Shown here: piece after piece, positions 24,676-33,100 of the stretch
How the letters are laid out: every line of letters starts with the position of its first letter
Numbering within the stretch: the first letter of the stretch is position 1
Assembly (NCBI GenBank): GCA_035762425.1
Contig: DASTOW010000296.1
Location: 1-53,953, forward strand
Direction of reading: 5' to 3'
Origin: AWTP1-13 sp035762425
GTDB lineage: Bacteria > Pseudomonadota > Alphaproteobacteria > Rhizobiales > Hyphomicrobiaceae
Length of the DNA stretch: 53,953 nucleotides
Position numbers and translations under genes: made by a program
The notes under the pieces: model-generated
Database searches by the model: none
The model's input: the letters and a program-made list of their open reading frames with translations, nothing else
Told to the model about the DNA's origin: nothing

Positions 24676-24750
24676 GCCGCCACACTATGAGCCGCTACAC
24701 TATGGGCCGCTACACTGTGGGCCGCCACACTATGGGCCGCTACACTATGG
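24676..24750. repeat. Five 15-bp tandem repeats upstream of the metallopeptidase
   Basis: Five near-identical units of GCCGCTACACTATGG (variants C/T at position 6, A/G at 12, and A for the last base of the first unit) lie at 24676-24690, -24705, -24720, -24735 and -24750. They sit 38-112 bases before the start codon of the minus-strand peptidase, i.e. in its likely promoter or leader, and after the end of the DAHP synthase gene. Confidence 0.9.
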
Positions 24751-24846
24751 GAAGGGCGCCCGGGACCTGTCAATCCAGGGGCAAGCCCTGCCGCGGAGAA
24801 CGGCAGGGCAAGCTGGCAGGCGATTGTTTCGCAATGATGGCGCGGC

Positions 24847-26232
24847 CTATTCCGCGGCGGCGCGCTTGCCGCCGCCCGACCGCTCCGCCTTGAGGTGCTC
24901 AGCGATGCGGAAGGCGAGCTCCAGCGACTGCCCGGCATTGAGCCGCGGGTCGCAGCCGGTGTCGTACTGGCGTGCGAGATCGGCCTCCGAGATGCGGGTG
25001 GCGCCGCCGGTGCATTCCGTCACGTTCTGCCCGGTCATCTCCACGTGCACACCGCCGGCGTAGCTGCCCTCGGCGCGGTGGATGGCGAAGAACTGCTCCA
25101 CCTCGCTGACGACGCTGTCGAACGGACGCGTCTTGTAGCCGGTCGCCGCGGTTACCGTGTTGCCGTGCATGGGATCGCATTCCCAAACCACCGTGCGACC
25201 AGCCTTTTGCACCGCCCGGATCAGCTTGGGCAGATGCTTGTCGATCTTGCTCGCGCCGAACCGGGTGATGAGCGTGAGACGCCCCGGCTCGTTCCTTGGG
25301 TTGAGGATGTCGATGAGACGCAGCAGCTCGTCCTCCTCCAGCGATGGCCCGCATTTGAGCCCGATCGGATTGACGATGCCTCGGCAGAACTCGACGTGCG
25401 CACCATCCGGCTGGCGCGTGCGGTCGCCGATCCACAACATGTGACCGCTGGTAGCGACATGGGAGCCGGAGCTCAACAGCTCGTCACGCCGGGTCAGCGC
25501 CTGCTCGTAGCTAAGCAGCAGCGCCTCGTGGCTGGTGTAGAAGCTGGTGGTGCGCAGAGCCAGCGTGTTCTCCGCCGACATGCCGAGTAAGCGGTTCACC
25601 TCCACCGTGCGCTTGATCTCGTCGGCCAGATCGTCATAGCGCTTCTCGACCGGCGTGCCTTCCATGAACTTTAGTTCCCAGCGGTGCGCGTTGTCGAGCG
25701 AGGCATAGCCGCCGTCGAGAAGCGCGCGCAGGAAATTGAGCGTCGCCGCCGACTGCCGGTAGGCCTGCAGCTGACGTTGCGGATCGGGAATGCGCGCCGC
25801 GGGCGTGAACTCCGGACCGTTGACGATGTCGCCGCGGTAGCTCGGCAGCTCGACGCCGCCCTGCTTCTCGGTGGGCGAAGAGCGCGGCTTGGCGAACTGA
25901 CCGGCCACGCGCCCCACCTTCACCACCTGGCTGTTGCCGGCGAACGTGAGGATCAGCGCCATCTGCAGGAACAGCTGGAAATAGTCGCGGATGTAGTCGG
26001 TCTTGTGCTCCTTGAAGCTCTCGGCGCAGTCGCCGCCTTGCAGCAGGAATGCATGGCCGCCCGCCACGTCGGCGAGTTTGGCCTTAAGGTCCTGCACCTC
26101 TTTAATAAAAACCAACGGCGGAAAATTGCGCAGGTTGGCGGTGACGTCCTCGAGGGCGGCCGGATTGGGATACTCCGGCACCTGGACGATCGGTTTCGAC
26201 CTCCAGCTGTCTGGCGTCCACGGCGCGGGCAT
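24847..26232 (-). CDS. aroG: Class II 3-deoxy-7-phosphoheptulonate (DAHP) synthase
   Basis: First enzyme of the shikimate pathway, joining phosphoenolpyruvate and erythrose-4-phosphate; 461 residues, a normal length for the class II (plant/mycobacterial) type. Recognised by WTPDSWRSKPIVQVPEYP at the start, HAFLLQGGDCAESFKEH, WELKFMEGTP, TSHEALLLSYEQALTR, MLWIGDRTRQPDGAHVEF, NPIGLKCGP, VVWECDPMHGNT and GGVHVEMTGQNVTEC. The ATG at 26232 follows GAGGAG. The upstream in-frame extension to 26301 is not needed. The symbol follows mycobacterial use. It is divergent from an alpha/beta hydrolase gene, with a large palindrome between them. Confidence 0.95.
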   Translation of the reverse strand: MPAPWTPDSWRSKPIVQVPEYPNPAALEDVTANLRNFPPLVFIKEVQDLKAKLADVAGGHAFLLQGGDCAESFKEHKTDYIRDYFQLFLQMALILTFAGNSQVVKVGRVAGQFAKPRSSPTEKQGGVELPSYRGDIVNGPEFTPAARIPDPQRQLQAYRQSAATLNFLRALLDGGYASLDNAHRWELKFMEGTPVEKRYDDLADEIKRTVEVNRLLGMSAENTLALRTTSFYTSHEALLLSYEQALTRRDELLSSGSHVATSGHMLWIGDRTRQPDGAHVEFCRGIVNPIGLKCGPSLEEDELLRLIDILNPRNEPGRLTLITRFGASKIDKHLPKLIRAVQKAGRTVVWECDPMHGNTVTAATGYKTRPFDSVVSEVEQFFAIHRAEGSYAGGVHVEMTGQNVTECTGGATRISEADLARQYDTGCDPRLNAGQSLELAFRIAEHLKAERSGGGKRAAAE

Positions 26233-26399
26233 GACCACTACTCCTCGGTGAAATGCCCGCGCACCGACGGCGCAGCCGGCCGGCGGGCAGGAAGTCCACA
26301 TTGTCCGTTTGCACTGGTGTCCTGAGGCCGGGCTTATAGGCGAAAGCCGCGCTCACCGCCAGTTTACCGGCGCCACATTGCCAAGCCCGCCGCCTTGCC

Positions 26400-26429
26400 G
26401 CATAAGTTGACGTTAACGTCAACTTATGC
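26400..26429. promoter_or_regulatory. 30-bp perfect palindrome before the alpha/beta hydrolase gene
   Basis: A perfect 30-base palindrome centred between 26414 and 26415, with core GTTGACGTTAACGTCAAC. It ends 12 bases before the hydrolase ATG and lies in the divergent gap with DAHP synthase. It may be an operator for a dimeric regulator; the core recalls sites of MerR-type regulators of acyl-CoA metabolism such as LiuR, from memory only. In RNA it could also fold next to the start codon. Confidence 0.7.
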
Positions 26430-26441
26430 CGAGACCGCACG

Positions 26442-27347
26442 ATGCTCGATGTGTCCGATCGCCCCGCCGCTGCCGCCGCTGCCCGCAGCTTGAGGCTGAC
26501 CATCGCGGCTGCCGACGGGACGCCGCTCGCGGCTAGCCTGTTCGAGCCCGCCCGGCCGACGCCAGACGACGCCCCGCTGATTGCGATCGGCGCTGCTGCC
26601 GGCGTGCCCAGCCGCTACTACGCACGTTTTGCCACCTACCTGGCCGACCTCGGCCATCCCGTCCTGACGTTCGACTATCGCGACATCGGCCTGTCGCGGC
26701 GGGGTTCGCTGCAGGGCTCGCGCACGCGCATGCGCGACTGGTGCACGCGCGATACGCCCGCCGTGATTGACTGGGCCGTCCGCACCTACCCGCGCCGGCC
26801 GCTGCATTGGATCGGCCACAGCATGGGCGGCTTTGCCACCGGCCTGGCACACAACAACACGGCCATCGCCCGCCAGCTCAATATCGGCACGCTGAGTGGC
26901 TACTGGCGGCTGCTGACCAGCCCCGAGCGCTACCGCGTCCGCGTCCTGATGGGCGTGGTGGCGCCTGTCGTCATTGGGCTGGTCGGCCACCTTCCCGGCT
27001 GGATGATGGGCGGCGAGGACATGCCAGGCCCAGCCTTCCTCGAATGGACCCGCTGGTGCATGGATCCCGAGTTCTTGTTCGGCGATCCGACGCTGGCTGA
27101 AGTCGCATACCTCGCCCAGTTCCGTGCCCCGATCCGCTTTGCCCAGATCGAGGACGACATCTGGGGCACGCCCGCCGCCGTCGCGCACATCGCCAGTCAC
27201 TTCACCGGCAACACCGAGCGCTCGACCTGGCCCATCCGCCTTGCCGACACCGGCGCCAAGCGCATCGGCCACCACGGCTTTTTCCGCGATCAGTTCCGCG
27301 CCACGCTTTGGCGAGCCGCATACGCTTGGCTGGTCAACGAGACGTGA
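26442..27347 (+). CDS. Alpha/beta-fold hydrolase
   Basis: A 301-residue cytoplasmic hydrolase. The nucleophile elbow is HWIGHSMGG with Ser near residue 126; the oxyanion-hole strand is PLIAIGAAAGVPSRYYARFA and the next segment TFDYRDIGLS is typical of the family. The C-terminal His is likely in GHHGFFRDQF. A membrane-like stretch (VRVLMGVVAPVVIGLVGHLPGWMMGG) suggests a lid. Substrate unknown; lysophospholipase or esterase-type activity is only a guess. The ATG at 26442 lies just after a perfect palindrome and has no strong ribosome site, hinting at special control. Confidence 0.82.
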   Translation: MLDVSDRPAAAAAARSLRLTIAAADGTPLAASLFEPARPTPDDAPLIAIGAAAGVPSRYYARFATYLADLGHPVLTFDYRDIGLSRRGSLQGSRTRMRDWCTRDTPAVIDWAVRTYPRRPLHWIGHSMGGFATGLAHNNTAIARQLNIGTLSGYWRLLTSPERYRVRVLMGVVAPVVIGLVGHLPGWMMGGEDMPGPAFLEWTRWCMDPEFLFGDPTLAEVAYLAQFRAPIRFAQIEDDIWGTPAAVAHIASHFTGNTERSTWPIRLADTGAKRIGHHGFFRDQFRATLWRAAYAWLVNET

Positions 27348-27355
27348 CCTTCATT

Positions 27356-27384
27356 CCCTCTCCCCATCCTTTCCCGGGAGAGGG
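27356..27384. repeat. Short GC-rich inverted repeat of a dispersed type
   Basis: CCCTCTCCC (27356-27364) pairs with GGGAGAGGG (27376-27384). The pattern is of the CCCTCTCCC...GGGAGAGGG intergenic kind common in alphaproteobacteria, and a related copy lies at 34578. It follows the hydrolase stop and may act as terminator. Confidence 0.55.
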
Positions 27385-27438
27385 GATAGGGCATCCCCGC
27401 CGCTATGGTGCACCGACGATTCATGCCACCATGCCGGC

Positions 27439-28569
27439 ATGCCGCTCAAAGACCCGTCCTTCACCATCGGCATCGAGGAGGAATACCTTCTCGTCGAACG
27501 CACCAGTCGTGACCTGGTGCGCGACATGCCACAAGGTCTGTTCGAGGCAGCCAGCCAGGCGCTTGGCGATCAGGTGGCACGCGAGTTCCTGAAGTCGCAG
27601 ATTGAGGTCGGCACCAGCGTGCATCGCGGTCCAGCGGCGGCGGGCCAAGAGCTGGCCCAGCTACGCCAGGCGATCGCTGAGGTGGCCGCTGCCTACGATC
27701 TCGCCCCGATCGCGGCATCAACACATCCCTTTGCCCGCTGGAGTGTCCAGGAGCCGACCGAACGCGAGCGCTACCAATCGCTCGCCCAGGACCTGGCCGG
27801 CGTCGGACGCCGGCTGGTCATCTGCGGCATGCACGTGCACGTCGGCATCGAGGACAACGAGTTGCGCATCGACCTGTTCAACCAGGCGCGCTACTTCCTG
27901 CCGCATCTTCTGGTGCTGTCCACCTCCTCGCCGTTCGCCGAGGGCGAAGACACCGGCCTCAAGAGCTACCGTCTCGCCGCCTATCAGGAATTGCCACGCA
28001 CCGGCATGCCCGGCCGCTTCGAGGGCTGGGCCGAGTACACCCAGACCGTCGACCTGCTGGTGCGCAATGGCGTCATCGAGGACGCCACCAAGATCTGGTG
28101 GGACCTGCGGCCGTCATCGCGCTTCCCCACGCTGGAGATGCGTGTCACGGACGTGTGCACGCGGCTCGAGGACGGCGTGTGCGTCGCCGCCATGTACGTG
28201 TGCATCTTGCGCATGCTGTTCCGCCTGCGCCGCTCCAATCAGACCTGGCGCACCTACCCTCTGTTCCTGCTGGCAGAGAACCGCTGGCGCGCCCAGCGCT
28301 ACGGCGTAAAGGGTACGCTGTTCGATCTCGGCAAGGGCGAGCTGGTGCCGTTCGGCGACCTCGTCGAAGAGCTTCTGGCCATGCTGCGCGAGGATGCCGA
28401 GGCACTCGGATGCGTGGCCGAGATCGAGCACGCGCGCACCATCGTCGCGCGCGGCACCAGCGCCGACCGCCAGGTCACGCACTACACCAAGTTGCTGTCG
28501 CAGGGCATTTCGCCGCCCGATGCGCTCAAGGGCGTGGTCGATCACCTGATCGCGGAAACCGCCGCCTAG
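27439..28569 (+). CDS. Carboxylate-amine ligase, YbdK-like (GCS2 family)
   Basis: A 376-residue ATP-dependent ligase of the glutamate-cysteine ligase 2 family. YbdK of E. coli has weak gamma-glutamyl-cysteine ligase activity; the true role of most members is unsettled. Diagnostic pieces are FTIGIEEEYLLVE at the start, SQIEVGTSVH, ASTHPFARW, CGMHVHVGIED, SSPFAEGEDTGLKSYR, WWDLRPSSRFPTLEMRVTDVCT and AENRWRAQRYG. ATG 27439 sits directly before the family start, but no clear ribosome site precedes it. The glutathione-linked genes at 35.9-38.2 kb make a thiol role attractive but unproven. Confidence 0.85.
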   Translation: MPLKDPSFTIGIEEEYLLVERTSRDLVRDMPQGLFEAASQALGDQVAREFLKSQIEVGTSVHRGPAAAGQELAQLRQAIAEVAAAYDLAPIAASTHPFARWSVQEPTERERYQSLAQDLAGVGRRLVICGMHVHVGIEDNELRIDLFNQARYFLPHLLVLSTSSPFAEGEDTGLKSYRLAAYQELPRTGMPGRFEGWAEYTQTVDLLVRNGVIEDATKIWWDLRPSSRFPTLEMRVTDVCTRLEDGVCVAAMYVCILRMLFRLRRSNQTWRTYPLFLLAENRWRAQRYGVKGTLFDLGKGELVPFGDLVEELLAMLREDAEALGCVAEIEHARTIVARGTSADRQVTHYTKLLSQGISPPDALKGVVDHLIAETAA

Positions 28570-28597
28570 GCCGCGGCCGCGTCAGCGCCAACGATCG

Positions 28598-30275
28598 TCA
28601 GCTCGCTTCCAGCAGCCCGACCGGGCCCGGTGCGACCACCTTGTTGCGGCCGAGGTGCTTGGCAGCATAGACGTTCGCATCAGCCTCATTCAGCAGAGCC
28701 TGTGCGCCCGCCAAATCCCGCGGCATCACCGCAGCAACGCCAATGCTGACCGTGACGCGGCCGGTGTGCACCGTAGGATGAGGAATGTTCAGGTCCTCGA
28801 TCGCCACCCGGATGCGCTCCGCCAGCTCGGTCGCCATGGCGGCCGTGGCATGCGGCAGCAGCACGACGAACTCCTCTCCGCCATAGCGAGCCGCCTGCCG
28901 CCAATCGCCGTTTGCGGCTTTTGCGGCCAGGGCCAGCGTCCGCGCGACCGCCCGCAGGCAGTCGTCCCCCTCCAGATGTCCGCGCGTGTCGTTGAACAGC
29001 TTGAAGTGATCCACATCGATCATGAGCAGGGCCAAGGGACGCTGCAGTTTTGCGGCGCGGCGCCATTCTACCTGCAGGTCGGCATCGAACCCCCGCCGGT
29101 TCAGGAGGCCCGTCAGTCCATCGAGCCGCGCCAATGCCTTCAGGCGGCCATTTGACACACGCAGCTGCCCCTCGCGCTGCGCAAGCGTGGTGGCCATGTC
29201 GTCCATGGCTGCGGCCAGCGGCGCGAACTCGGCAGTCCACGACTTGTCGCTAACGCGCACGCCGACCTCGCCTCGGCCAACACGTTGCGCCGTCGCCGCA
29301 AGCGCCCGGATCGGACGCACGATCAACCACTCACGCCGAACCAGACGGCCGCGAACAGGAGCACGCTGATTGCAGTTACGGCCACGTAGGCAATCGTTTC
29401 CTCGGTGTCCACGTGGCGCAAAATCGCCGCCTCGTCGAGGCGCACGGCAAAGCGCGTCTCGATGTCGGGCAGCTTCACGAAACCGAACACGCGCCGAACG
29501 CCATCCAGGCCGCTTTCCGTGACGGTGCCTTCAGTCCGCAACAGCATGTGCGTGACAAGGGGGTGATCAAGATAGCTGCGGCCAACCCATTTTTGCGGCT
29601 CGGGATAGCGCGCGAGCACGGTTCCCGCCCCGTCCGTCATGAGCACGACGGTTCCAGGCCGGCTGGCAGCCGCCTGGGCCACGCGGCCGATCCAGCTCAG
29701 ATCCATCAGGCCAACGAACACCGAGTCGGGCTGCCCTTTGGATACGGGCTCGGCATAGGTGGCGAACACGTTGGGAAAATAAGGCGGCGTCCTACGGAGT
29801 AGTCGCTGACAGCGAACCCGCCCTCCTGCATTGCCCGCTGAAAATGTGCGCGGTCGGAGATGTCGAGACCGATGGAAGCCGGCGTGCCCGCGCAAAAGAT
29901 GCGCCCATGCTTGTCCGCGATGACGAAACTCTTGGCCCATTGCAACCCCGACAGCGCATCGGCCAGGAAGCTATTGCAGGCGGCGTGCTCGTTGCGATAC
30001 TGCGGATAGATGCGCGCCAGGAACTCCAGGGAAGCCCGCGCCGCGTCAAACACGTCTTTCTGGCTCTCGGCGCCCTGACGAGCCAGATTGAACACCTCGC
30101 GGTGCGCCACTTCGATGCGCTCCGCCCGATCGGCCTCCTGGCGGCGCACATTGTTGAAGACCAATGGCGCAACAGCCAAGAGCGCGAACGCGATGACCCG
30201 GCTGCGGATGCTGAGCGTAGGCCTCGCGGATCTCCGGTCTTGCCGCCGACGGTCGTTCTCCGTGGCGATGCTCGT
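28598..30275 (-). pseudogene. Diguanylate cyclase (GGDEF) with periplasmic sensor, broken
   Basis: The remains of a membrane-bound diguanylate cyclase. Read in pieces it gives an N-terminal membrane helix (VIAFALLAVAPLVF), a dCache-like sensor (LARQGAESQKDVFDAARASLEFLARIYP, then FVIADKHGRIFCAG), a second membrane helix (VAVTAISVLLFAAVWFG), a HAMP-like linker and a GGDEF domain with ARYGGEEFVVLLPH; no RxxD inhibitory site is seen. The pieces lie in different frames: one shift near 29795-29805, another near 29323-29330. The expected start codon at 30273-30275 reads ACG after an AGGGAG ribosome site. Intact, it would be about 560 residues. The GGDEF part alone could still be translated from a TTG at 29326, so partial function is possible. 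Confidence 0.75.
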
Positions 30276-30458
30276 GCGTTCTCCCTAGGGGAGACGATAG
30301 GCTCGCTTCCTTAAGCGCGCATCGGCAGCAGGAGGGGATTTTGCGCAATTGCTCAATGTGGAATTAATTGGGCAGTGCACTCGGTTAGGATCGCTCCGGA
30401 TTGAAACGCCTCGCCCCGCTCGAGGTCTCGCGCCGCAGCGCCAAACCCGTTCCGGGCC

Positions 30459-31232
30459 TCAGCCGGGGCGGCCGGCGCCACCTTCGCTACCCAGCTCCTT
30501 GCGCCTGCGCCGCGCGCGCCGCGCCAGCATGTTGAGGCATTCCACGCCCACCGAGAAGGCCATCGCCGCGTACACATAGCCCTTGGGCACATGCGCACCG
30601 AAACCGTCGGCGATCAGCACCATGCCGATCATTAGCAGAAAGCCCAGTGCCAGCATCACCACGGTCGGATTGGCGCTGATGAAATTCGACAGCGGCGCCG
30701 CCGCCACCAGCATGACCAGCACCGCCACCACCACCGCGATGACCATGATGGGCAGATGCGGCGTCATGCCGACGGCGGTGATGATGCTGTCGATCGAGAA
30801 CACCAGATCGAGCATGACGATCTGGCCCATGGCCGCGGCATAGCCCAGCGTCTCCTGCCGGCGATTGAACAGATCGGGAGCGGGATCGGGGTCGACGCGA
30901 TGGTGGATCTCCTTGGTGGCCTTCCACACGAGGAACAGGCCGCCGGCGATCAGGATCAGATCGCGCCAGGAAAGATCGTGACCGAATACGCTGACGATCG
31001 GCGTGGTCAGCGTGACGATGATGGCAATGGTGCCGAGCAGGGCGAGCCGCAGGATCAGCGCAAGTCCGATGCCGACCCGGCGCGCGCTGGCGCGCTGCTC
31101 CTCGGGCAGCTTGTTGGTCAGGATGGCAATGAAGATCAGGTTGTCGATGCCGAGCACGACCTCCATCGCGATCAGCGTCACCAGCGCCACCCAGGCGGTT
31201 GGGTCGACAGCAAGGGTCAGAAGGGAGTCCAT
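30459..31232 (-). CDS. TerC family integral membrane protein
   Basis: A 257-residue inner-membrane protein of the TerC family, with about seven hydrophobic segments. Family marks are MEVVLGIDNLIFIAILTNKLP and VFSIDSIITAVGM, with conserved Asp residues inside the membrane, and the second AMAFSVGVECLNML. TerC proteins are tied to tellurite resistance and, in some bacteria, to manganese export or metal loading of exported enzymes; the role here is unknown. ATG 31232 is used; its ribosome site is weak. The C terminus is a short basic tail. It is divergent from no close gene and lies between the broken GGDEF gene and gph on the same strand. Confidence 0.9.
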   Translation of the reverse strand: MDSLLTLAVDPTAWVALVTLIAMEVVLGIDNLIFIAILTNKLPEEQRASARRVGIGLALILRLALLGTIAIIVTLTTPIVSVFGHDLSWRDLILIAGGLFLVWKATKEIHHRVDPDPAPDLFNRRQETLGYAAAMGQIVMLDLVFSIDSIITAVGMTPHLPIMVIAVVVAVLVMLVAAAPLSNFISANPTVVMLALGFLLMIGMVLIADGFGAHVPKGYVYAAMAFSVGVECLNMLARRARRRRKELGSEGGAGRPG

Positions 31233-31333
31233 GACGGCGAGGGTATCTCCATGCTCGGGGCTGACGCCCACAGTGCACGGCCCCGCCGCAAATTGCCAGT
31301 TAGAGGATCAAAGCAGCCGGGGATGGCCTCAGG

Positions 31334-32014
31334 CTAGGCCAGCAGGGTGCGCAACGCGGGCAGGAATTCGCGATAATGGTCGATCACCACATCGGCCCCG
31401 AGTTCCCGCATGGGCCGCGGCGTGTAGCCGAAGCTGACGCCGATGCACGGCACGCGCGCGGCGATCGCCGTCGCCACATCGACCTCGCTGTCGCCCACCA
31501 TCACCGCCCGCCCGATACTGCCGCCGGCTTGGGCGACGGTGCTGCGCAGATGCCCGGGGTCCGGTTTGAATACCGGGAACGTGTCGCGGCCGGCGATGGC
31601 GCCGAAGCGACCCGCGAGCCCCAGCTGTTCCAGCAGGGACCGTGAAAGCGCCTCGAACTTGTTGGTGCACACGGCGAGCCGCGCACCCTTCTGCTGGAGC
31701 GCCTCGAGCAACTCGGGAACACCGTCGAACGGCCTGCTCAACGCTGCGACATTGGCCGCGTAGTAGGGAAAGAACAGCTCGTGCAGCCGCGTGACCTCGG
31801 CCTCGGGCTTGCCGATCCCATGCAGGCGCAGGCCTTCCTCGATCATCGCCCGCGAACCGCGGCTGATGAAGGGATGCAGAGCCTGCGGCGATATCGGCGC
31901 CAAACCGATTTGCTCAAACACGTGATTGGCCGCCGCCGCCAGATCGGGCGCCGTATCGACGAGAGTGCCGTCGAGGTCGAAAACAATGGTGCAGTCGTTA
32001 AGATCGGGGTGCAT
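31334..32014 (-). CDS. gph: Phosphoglycolate phosphatase-like HAD hydrolase
   Basis: A 226-residue HAD-superfamily phosphatase. The nucleophile motif is FDLDGTLVDT at residues 11-20, the cap domain follows, the Ser/Thr motif is AVCTNK, the Lys region FKPDPGH, and the final acidic motif VMVGDSEVDVATA. This layout fits Gph, which removes 2-phosphoglycolate, a product of DNA repair or of Rubisco oxygenation; other small phosphosugars are possible substrates. ATG 32014 is chosen over a TTG 21 bases upstream. It stands alone with its upstream gap shared with a divergent pagL-like gene. Confidence 0.85.
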   Translation of the reverse strand: MHPDLNDCTIVFDLDGTLVDTAPDLAAAANHVFEQIGLAPISPQALHPFISRGSRAMIEEGLRLHGIGKPEAEVTRLHELFFPYYAANVAALSRPFDGVPELLEALQQKGARLAVCTNKFEALSRSLLEQLGLAGRFGAIAGRDTFPVFKPDPGHLRSTVAQAGGSIGRAVMVGDSEVDVATAIAARVPCIGVSFGYTPRPMRELGADVVIDHYREFLPALRTLLA

Positions 32015-32341
32015 CGCGTTCGCTTGGGATTGCAAGGCGCGGGCGCAACCTATTGCGGTTTCAGCGTCCTGTCACCGCCCGTCTCGGATTGGCGCGCCTG
32101 CGCAGATCGTCACGCATCGCGCATGCGTGCACACCATGCCGGCTCACCTGGCCGCACACTTGGCCATGCGGCTTTGGAATTTGTGCGTCGGTCGTTGCGA
32201 GCAAGCAACGCCGAATGCGGGTTTGGCACCTCTCGCCGGGTTTATGCCGCACTGTCCCCTCACTTCTGACCAATGCAGCTGGCATGCAGTTCGCGAGGGC
32301 GGATCTCCGTTTCAAATCGCAGCTTAGCCGAGTGTGTTGCC
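32015..32341. other. Intergenic region between gph and the PagL-like gene
   Basis: A 327-base divergent gap with no gene that I can support. Frames crossing it are not protein-like. It should hold both promoters; I see no clear consensus. Confidence 0.45.
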
Positions 32342-32953
32342 ATGCGGCCGTTGCAGTATGTGCGTTCGATGCTCGACGTGCACATAGGCTTTGTATGCCG
32401 CGCGACCGTCGCGCTCGTGGCGCTGTGCGGCGTCTCCGCGACGAGCGCTCATGCTCAGTCGTCCAACATCTGGACGCGCTCCATCCTGGATGAGGTGCGC
32501 CTCGGCGTGCTGGCACATGACATCGAGCCAACCCCCAACGAAGACGGCATCGACTTCAATGTCGAGCTGTTGTTCAAGCGGCCGGCTGCCGTCTACCGTT
32601 CCTCGCTGGCCAACATTCTCCTGCGCCCCCGCTTCCACATCGGCGCGTCGGTCAACTCCAGCGGTGATACCAATCAGCTCTATGCCGGTCTGACCTGGGA
32701 CATTCCGCTCGCGCCGAAATGGTTGTTGGAGGTGTCCTTCGGCGGCGCCCTGCACGATGGCCCGACCGACGGCACCGGTGGCTTCTCGTACGGCTGTGCG
32801 TTCAACTTTCGCGAGTCCATCTCGCTCGGGTACCAGGTGTCGGAGCGCTGGCGGGTGTATGGCACCGTCACGCACCTGTCGAACGCCGGTCTGTGCGACT
32901 TCAATAGCGGCCTGACGAGCGCCGGCCTGCGCTTCGGCTACAAGCTGAATTGA
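32342..32953 (+). CDS. Acyloxyacyl hydrolase, PagL-like lipid A 3-O-deacylase
   Basis: A 203-residue outer-membrane beta-barrel protein of the PagL family, which removes the 3-O acyl chain of lipid A. After a signal peptide (ATVALVALCGVSATSAHAQ) come alternating strands, RPRFHIGASVN, TNQLYAGLTWDIPL, KWLLEVSFGGALHDG, and the active-site block THLSNAGLC (His and Ser of the HxSNA motif, near residue 178). The barrel ends LRFGYKLN, ending in an uncharged residue instead of the aromatic typical of such barrels. Start 32342 or 32369 are both possible. Together with lpxL at 2119 it shapes lipid A, but the genes are far apart. Confidence 0.82.
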   Translation: MRPLQYVRSMLDVHIGFVCRATVALVALCGVSATSAHAQSSNIWTRSILDEVRLGVLAHDIEPTPNEDGIDFNVELLFKRPAAVYRSSLANILLRPRFHIGASVNSSGDTNQLYAGLTWDIPLAPKWLLEVSFGGALHDGPTDGTGGFSYGCAFNFRESISLGYQVSERWRVYGTVTHLSNAGLCDFNSGLTSAGLRFGYKLN

Positions 32954-33100
32954 CCCTCCTGGCGCCGTTGCCGCCCATTTCCGCACCGCAAACGGCCGTT
33001 ATCGCAAAGCTGAAGCGCAGGCGGCGGCTTGCTTGCGCCGATACGCGGGCCTACACAGTCAGCAGCATCGAGACGGGCGCAAACCCAAGCGGAGCTGCTC

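Noticed and set aside
24676..24750. CRISPR array
   Set aside because: The units are directly abutting 15-mers with no spacers and no cas genes.
24639..24938. HSVAA-repeat N-terminal extension of the metallopeptidase
   Set aside because: The signal peptide begins at 24638, so the upstream in-frame repeat is more likely DNA-level repeat than protein.
29323..30179. Two separate functional sensor genes upstream of the GGDEF gene
   Set aside because: The pieces join into one sensor-cyclase protein when frames are changed at two points, so a broken single gene explains them better.
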